16,092 bases of DNA, taken from positions 1 through 16,092 of the forward strand of contig JAWVEV010000047.1 of NCBI GenBank assembly GCA_033856535.1, written 5' to 3'. A program made the position numbers and the translations under genes. This document shows, in pieces, positions 13,027 through 16,092 of this stretch. Under the pieces are notes generated by a model that saw only the letters and a list, made by a program, of their open reading frames with translations, had not been told where the DNA came from and did not search any database. The stretch is from JAWVEV01 sp033856535 (GTDB lineage: Bacteria > Actinomycetota > Thermoleophilia > Miltoncostaeales > Miltoncostaeaceae). Every line of letters begins with the position of its first letter. The stretch's first letter is position 1.

Positions 13027-13844
13027 GCCCCCCGGCCCGGGGCGACGGGGACGGCGCGAAGGGCTTCTTCACCGACACCACGGTCTGCATCGGCTGCAAG
13101 GCCTGCGAGACGGCCTGCAAGCAGTGGAACCAGCTCCCGGACGACGGGATGGCCTTCGCCGGGATGTCCTACGACAACACCGGCGAGCTGGGCGCCTCCA
13201 CCTGGCGGCACGTGGCCTTCGTCGAGACCGCCACCGAGGGTCTCGGCGAGGACGCCGGCCGCGACGGGCTGGCCTGGCTCTTCTCCTCGGACGTCTGCAA
13301 GCACTGCGAGCGGGCCGGCTGCCTGGAGAACTGCCCGACCGGGGCGATCGTGCGGACCGAGTTCGGCGGCGTCTACGTGCAGCCGGACGTCTGCAACGGC
13401 TGCGGCTACTGCATCGTCGGCTGCCCCTTCGGCGTGATCGACCGCCGCGACGAGGACGGGCGCGCCTGGAAGTGCACCCTCTGCTACGACCGCACCAAGG
13501 ACGGCCAGGAGCCGGCCTGCGCCAAGGCCTGCCCGACCGACTCGATCCAGTACGGCGACGTGGAGGAGCTGAAGGCCCGCGCCCAGGAGCGCCTCGCGAC
13601 CCTGCACGAGCGCGGCGCGACCGAGACCTATCTCTACGGCGCCGGCGAGGATGGCCAACCGGGGACCGGCGGGCTCAACGCGTTCTTCCTGCTCGCCGCG
13701 GAGCCCGAGCGCTACAACCTGCCGCCGGATCCGGTGGCCCCGGCGCGCAAGGCCGGGCAGGCGTGGGCCGCGGCCGGCATCGCGGGCCTGGCGACCGCCG
13801 CGGCCATGCTGGGCGCGGTGCTGACGCGCGGGCGGGGCCGGTGA
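13023..13844 (+). CDS. fdhB: Formate dehydrogenase iron-sulfur subunit with C-terminal membrane helix
   Basis: A 273-residue FdnH/FdhB-type ferredoxin subunit. Sixteen cysteines in four groups (22/25/28/32, 92/95/100/104, 124/127/130/134, 151/154/166/170) can hold four [4Fe-4S] clusters, giving an electron wire from FdhA to the membrane. Motifs include CIGCKACETACKQWNQLP, CKHCERAGCLENCPTGAI and CNGCGYCIVGCPFGVI. Residues ~246-267 (AWAAAGIAGLATAAAMLGAVL) form one membrane helix followed by RGRGR, like the anchor helix of FdnH. The start ATG 13023 overlaps the fdhA stop (ATGA) and its own stop overlaps the nrfD start (GTGA), showing tight translational coupling. There is no signal sequence, so the cluster domain should share the compartment of FdhA. 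Confidence 0.93.
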   Translation: MSPPARGDGDGAKGFFTDTTVCIGCKACETACKQWNQLPDDGMAFAGMSYDNTGELGASTWRHVAFVETATEGLGEDAGRDGLAWLFSSDVCKHCERAGCLENCPTGAIVRTEFGGVYVQPDVCNGCGYCIVGCPFGVIDRRDEDGRAWKCTLCYDRTKDGQEPACAKACPTDSIQYGDVEELKARAQERLATLHERGATETYLYGAGEDGQPGTGGLNAFFLLAAEPERYNLPPDPVAPARKAGQAWAAAGIAGLATAAAMLGAVLTRGRGR

Positions 13845-14920
13845 GCGGCGCCCCGGACGACGGGCGCAACGTCGACCCGCGCCTCGGCGCGCTGACCGGC
13901 GAGGCCGCCGGCCAGGCGCCGCGCGGCCGCGGCGCGCCGCCGCCCCAGGCCCCGCCGGTGGAGGACGGCGGCTCGCCGACCTACTACGAGCGGCCGGTCA
14001 TCAAGGCGCCGGTCTGGAAGCGGAGCATCGCGGCCTACTTCTGGCTGGGCGGCGCGGCCGGCGCGGCCGCGACCCTCGGGGCGGTGGCCCAGCTCGCCGC
14101 GCCGGTCGAGCTGCGCGGGCTCGTCGTCAGCTGCCGGCGGGTGACCGCGGTCGCCGGGGCCGCGAGCACGGCGATCCTGATCGACGACCTGGGCCGGCCG
14201 GAGCGCTTCCTGAACATGCTGCGCGTGGTGCGGCCGAGCTCGCCGATGAGCGTCGGCGCGTGGGTCCTTGCCGGCCTGGGATCGGCCTGCGCTCCCGCGG
14301 TGGCGCTGGCCGGCGCCGGCGGGAGGCTCGGCCGGGCCGGCGACGTCGCCGGGCTCGCGGCCGGCGCGCTCGGGATGCCGCTGGCCGGATACACCGCGGT
14401 GCTGCTGAACAACACGGTGGTGCCGGTCTGGTACGCGACGCACCGCACGCTGCCGCCGTTCTTCGTCGCGTCGGGCACCGTGGCGGCGACCGGCCTGCTC
14501 GAGCTGACGCGCCTGAGCGCGCCCGAGCGGCGGGTCGTCCACCGGCTGGGCGTCGCCGCCCGCGTCGCCGACCTGCTGACGGCCCGGGCGGTCGAGCGCG
14601 AGGCCGGGCGGGTGGAGCGCGTCGCGCGACCGCTCCGCGACGGCGCGTCGGGAGCGCTCTGGCGGGCCTCGTCGGGCATGGTCGGGGCTTCGCTGGCGCT
14701 CGGCCTGCTGCCGCGCCGGGCCCGCGCGGCGCGCCGGGCCGGGGCCGTCCTCGGGGCGCTCGGCTCGCTGGCCGCCCGGGTCGCCATCGTCCAGGCCGGC
14801 GTGCGCTCGGCGCGCGACCCGCGGGCGACGTTCGAGCTCCAGCGCGCCGGGCTCGGCGGAGCCTCGGCCACCGGCCGCGCCGCGGTATCCGGGCCGGGCG
14901 GGCGGCGGGCGACCGACTAG
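13841..14920 (+). CDS. nrfD: NrfD/PsrC-family membrane quinone-reacting subunit
   Basis: A 359-residue polytopic membrane protein. After a ~60-residue Pro/Gly-rich cytoplasmic N-terminus comes TYYERPVIKAPVWKRSIAAYFWLGGAAGAAATLGAVAQL, the typical start of NrfD-type subunits of molybdoenzymes. Then come several hydrophobic helices and the conserved-looking LIDDLGRPERFLNMLRVVRPSSPMSVGAWVL, where NrfD proteins approach the quinone site. Further helices (GMPLAGYTAVLLNNTVVPVW, FFVASGTVAATGLLEL) and an Arg-rich tail follow. It carries no haem or cluster ligands and would pass electrons from FdhB to the quinone pool. The GTG start at 13841 overlaps the fdhB stop by 4 bp. Its use instead of a FdnI-type cytochrome b is a real difference from E. 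coli formate dehydrogenase-N. Confidence 0.9.
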   Translation: MSGAPDDGRNVDPRLGALTGEAAGQAPRGRGAPPPQAPPVEDGGSPTYYERPVIKAPVWKRSIAAYFWLGGAAGAAATLGAVAQLAAPVELRGLVVSCRRVTAVAGAASTAILIDDLGRPERFLNMLRVVRPSSPMSVGAWVLAGLGSACAPAVALAGAGGRLGRAGDVAGLAAGALGMPLAGYTAVLLNNTVVPVWYATHRTLPPFFVASGTVAATGLLELTRLSAPERRVVHRLGVAARVADLLTARAVEREAGRVERVARPLRDGASGALWRASSGMVGASLALGLLPRRARAARRAGAVLGALGSLAARVAIVQAGVRSARDPRATFELQRAGLGGASATGRAAVSGPGGRRATD

Positions 14921-14964
14921 GCCGGCGGCGGACGCTCGGCGCCGGGCGAGCGGCCGCCGCCGGC
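14921..14964 (+). terminator. Long GC hairpin ending the fdh operon
   Basis: GCCGGCGGCGG (14921-14931) pairs perfectly with CCGCCGCCGGC (14954-14964). Inside it CGCTCG (14933-14938) pairs with CGAGCG (14947-14952), giving a 17-bp hairpin with a single A-G mismatch and an 8-nt loop. It begins on the base after the nrfD stop codon. There is no T-run. It separates the operon from mobA. Confidence 0.65.
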
Positions 14965-14970
14965 ACTGCC

Positions 14971-14976
14971 TACCAT
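14971..14976 (+). promoter_or_regulatory. mobA: Candidate -10 box of a leaderless mobA transcript
   Basis: TACCAT fits TANNNT and is followed by 6 nt and the ATG at 14983, with no Shine-Dalgarno sequence. Placed just after the operon terminator, it implies that mobA has its own promoter. Confidence 0.45.
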
Positions 14977-14982
14977 CGCACG

Positions 14983-15846
14983 ATGCGGGGGTGCGGCGGA
15001 ATCGTCCTTGCCGGTGGCGGCTCGTCCCGCATGGGCCGGCCCAAGGCGTCGCTGGAGTGGCACGGGTCCACCCTGCTGCGCCGCGTCACCGGCCTGGTGG
15101 GGCGGGTGGCCGGCCCGGTCGTGGTGGTGCGGGCGCCGGGGCAGCCGCTGCCGGACCTTCCGCCCGAGGCGCGCGTCGTGCAGGACGCCCGCGAGGGGCG
15201 CGGCCCGCTGCAGGGGTTGCTGGCCGGGCTCGAGGCGCTGGAGGACGAGGTCGAGGCCGCGTTCGTCGCCGCGGTCGACGCCCCGCTGCTGCACCCGGCC
15301 TTCGTCGCGCGGGTGCTGGCCGGCCTGGACGGCGGCGCCGAGGCGGCCGTGCCGCGGGCGGGCGGGCGGGGCCACCCGTTGACGGCCGCGTACCGGACCG
15401 CCGTCGTCCCGCGCGTGCGGGAGCGGCTGTCGAGCGACCGGCTGTCCGCGCGCGGGCTGCTCGACGATCTGCGCGTGGCCTGGCTCGACGAGGAGGCGCT
15501 GTTGGCCGACGCGCGCCTCGCGGCCGCCGACCCGGCCCTGACCAGCCTGCGCAACCTGAACGGCCCGGAGGACTACGCGGCCGCGAGGGCGCTGCCGGCG
15601 CCGGCGGTGCGGGTGCGCCGGCGCGGCGCGGGCGCCGGGCCGGGCGCCGATGTGCGCGCCGCCACGCTCGGCGCGGCGACCGAGGCCGCCGGGCTGCCCC
15701 TGGGCCCGGCCGGCGCCGTGGTCGTCGGCATCGGCGGCGGGGGCCCGAGCCGCGATCCCGAGTTCCCGCTCGCCGACGGCGACGTCGTGGTGGTCTCGGG
15801 GGCGGGGCTCACCGGGGCGGCCGGCGGTCCTGCAGCGCCGCCGTGA
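14983..15846 (+). CDS. mobA: Molybdenum cofactor guanylyltransferase MobA with C-terminal extension
   Basis: A 287-residue protein. Residues 1-205 are MobA, which joins GMP to molybdopterin to form the guanine dinucleotide used by enzymes such as FdhA. The nucleotide-binding signature IVLAGGGSSRMGRPKASLEW is at 7-26, GPLQGLLAGLEAL at 74-86, the metal-binding AAVDAPLLHP at 97-105, and GRGHPLTAAYRT at 128-139, ending with SLRNLNGPEDYAAA. Usual MobA is ~190-210 residues. The extra ~80 residues contain ATLGAATEAAGLPLGPAGAV followed by FPLADGDVVVVSGAG, reminiscent of a MoaD/ThiS beta-grasp domain but without the terminal Gly-Gly. The start is ATG 14983. The cofactor link with the adjacent operon is clear from known pathways. 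Confidence 0.9.
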   Translation: MRGCGGIVLAGGGSSRMGRPKASLEWHGSTLLRRVTGLVGRVAGPVVVVRAPGQPLPDLPPEARVVQDAREGRGPLQGLLAGLEALEDEVEAAFVAAVDAPLLHPAFVARVLAGLDGGAEAAVPRAGGRGHPLTAAYRTAVVPRVRERLSSDRLSARGLLDDLRVAWLDEEALLADARLAAADPALTSLRNLNGPEDYAAARALPAPAVRVRRRGAGAGPGADVRAATLGAATEAAGLPLGPAGAVVVGIGGGGPSRDPEFPLADGDVVVVSGAGLTGAAGGPAAPP

Positions 15847-16092
15847 CCACCCGCTGGGCGGCCGTCACGACGAAGTAGATCGCCGTGACGGCGAAGCCCA
15901 CGAGGCCCCAGGCGAGCGAGCCGTCGACGAGGCGGAGGATCGCCCAGACCGCGCACAGGGTCGCGCCCGCGGACGGGATGTGGGCGTTGCCCCAGATCGA
16001 CGGTGGCCGGTCGCGGGGGGTGGCCTGTGACGCGAGCGAGCCCTGGGCGGCCGCCTCCAGCAGCACGAACGCGGCGACGGCGCCGAGCATCA
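15809..16092 (-). CDS. Membrane protein, possibly partial
   Basis: At least 93 residues, with the ATG at 16088-16090 against the window edge, so the true start may lie outside. Three hydrophobic segments are visible: LGAVAAFVLLEAAAQ, AGATLCAVWAILRLV and LAWGLVGFAVTAIYFVVTAA, followed by a short basic tail (DRRPPR). It is probably a small polytopic inner-membrane protein; no family is recognised. Its 3' end overlaps the 3' end of mobA by 38 bp in convergent orientation. Confidence 0.6.
   Translation of the reverse strand, partial: MLGAVAAFVLLEAAAQGSLASQATPRDRPPSIWGNAHIPSAGATLCAVWAILRLVDGSLAWGLVGFAVTAIYFVVTAAQRVVTAALQDRRPPR

Noticed and set aside
1..16092. tRNA, rRNA, CRISPR arrays, insertion sequences
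   Set aside because: No tRNA-like T-arm/anticodon arrangement (including tRNA-Sec), no regularly spaced direct repeats, and no transposase or integrase motifs were found by eye.

Overview
The window is very GC-rich, densely coding bacterial chromosome with almost no mobile-element signal. An actinobacterial-type formate dehydrogenase, a resuscitation-factor-like lysozyme, CsrA, FG-GAP/Ig-like secreted-protein debris and several apparently leaderless promoters together suggest a deep-branching actinobacterium of the Thermoleophilia/Solirubrobacterales kind. That taxonomic placement is inference from gene content and composition.

Layout. 1-2285: the tail of a small membrane-anchored protein, a two-domain hypothetical protein (minus), a SRPBCC protein (plus) and the decayed remains of a secreted FG-GAP/Ig-like protein. 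2286-5585: a luciferase-like flavin monooxygenase convergent with a large membrane sensor histidine kinase, whose upstream region carries paired palindromes. 5586-7520: a lower-GC ORF without a proper end, a small gene behind a perfect LexA/SOS box, a nitroreductase with paired operators, and a small ORF closed by a strong bidirectional hairpin. 7521-9689: an RNA-polymerase-omega-like protein with a very acidic tail, divergent from csrA, then a small two-helix membrane protein, an Rpf-like transglycosylase and a small hypothetical protein. 9690-14964: a formate dehydrogenase operon (fdhA, fdhB, nrfD) with 4-bp start/stop overlaps, ended by a long GC hairpin. 14965-16092: mobA with an unusual C-terminal extension, and a membrane protein cut by the window edge.

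The best-supported unusual feature is that fdhA is a selenoprotein gene. An in-frame TGA at 10450-10452 falls where formate dehydrogenases carry selenocysteine, and it is followed by a hairpin with a GGUCU loop at the same distance as the E. coli fdhF SECIS element. A plain ORF caller splits the gene in two. FdhA would oxidise formate at a Mo/W-bis-MGD-selenocysteine site, FdhB would carry electrons over four [4Fe-4S] clusters, and NrfD would pass them to the quinone pool. MobA just downstream makes the guanine-dinucleotide form of the cofactor that FdhA needs. selA, selB, selC, selD and fdhD are not in the window.

A second theme is regulation. Four genes show a TANNNT -10 hexamer 6-7 nt before the start codon with no Shine-Dalgarno sequence (likely leaderless mRNAs). 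There are also three well-formed operator arrangements: a LexA box, tandem CTTGC-N5-GCAAG sites, and tandem 14-bp palindromes exactly 20 bp apart.
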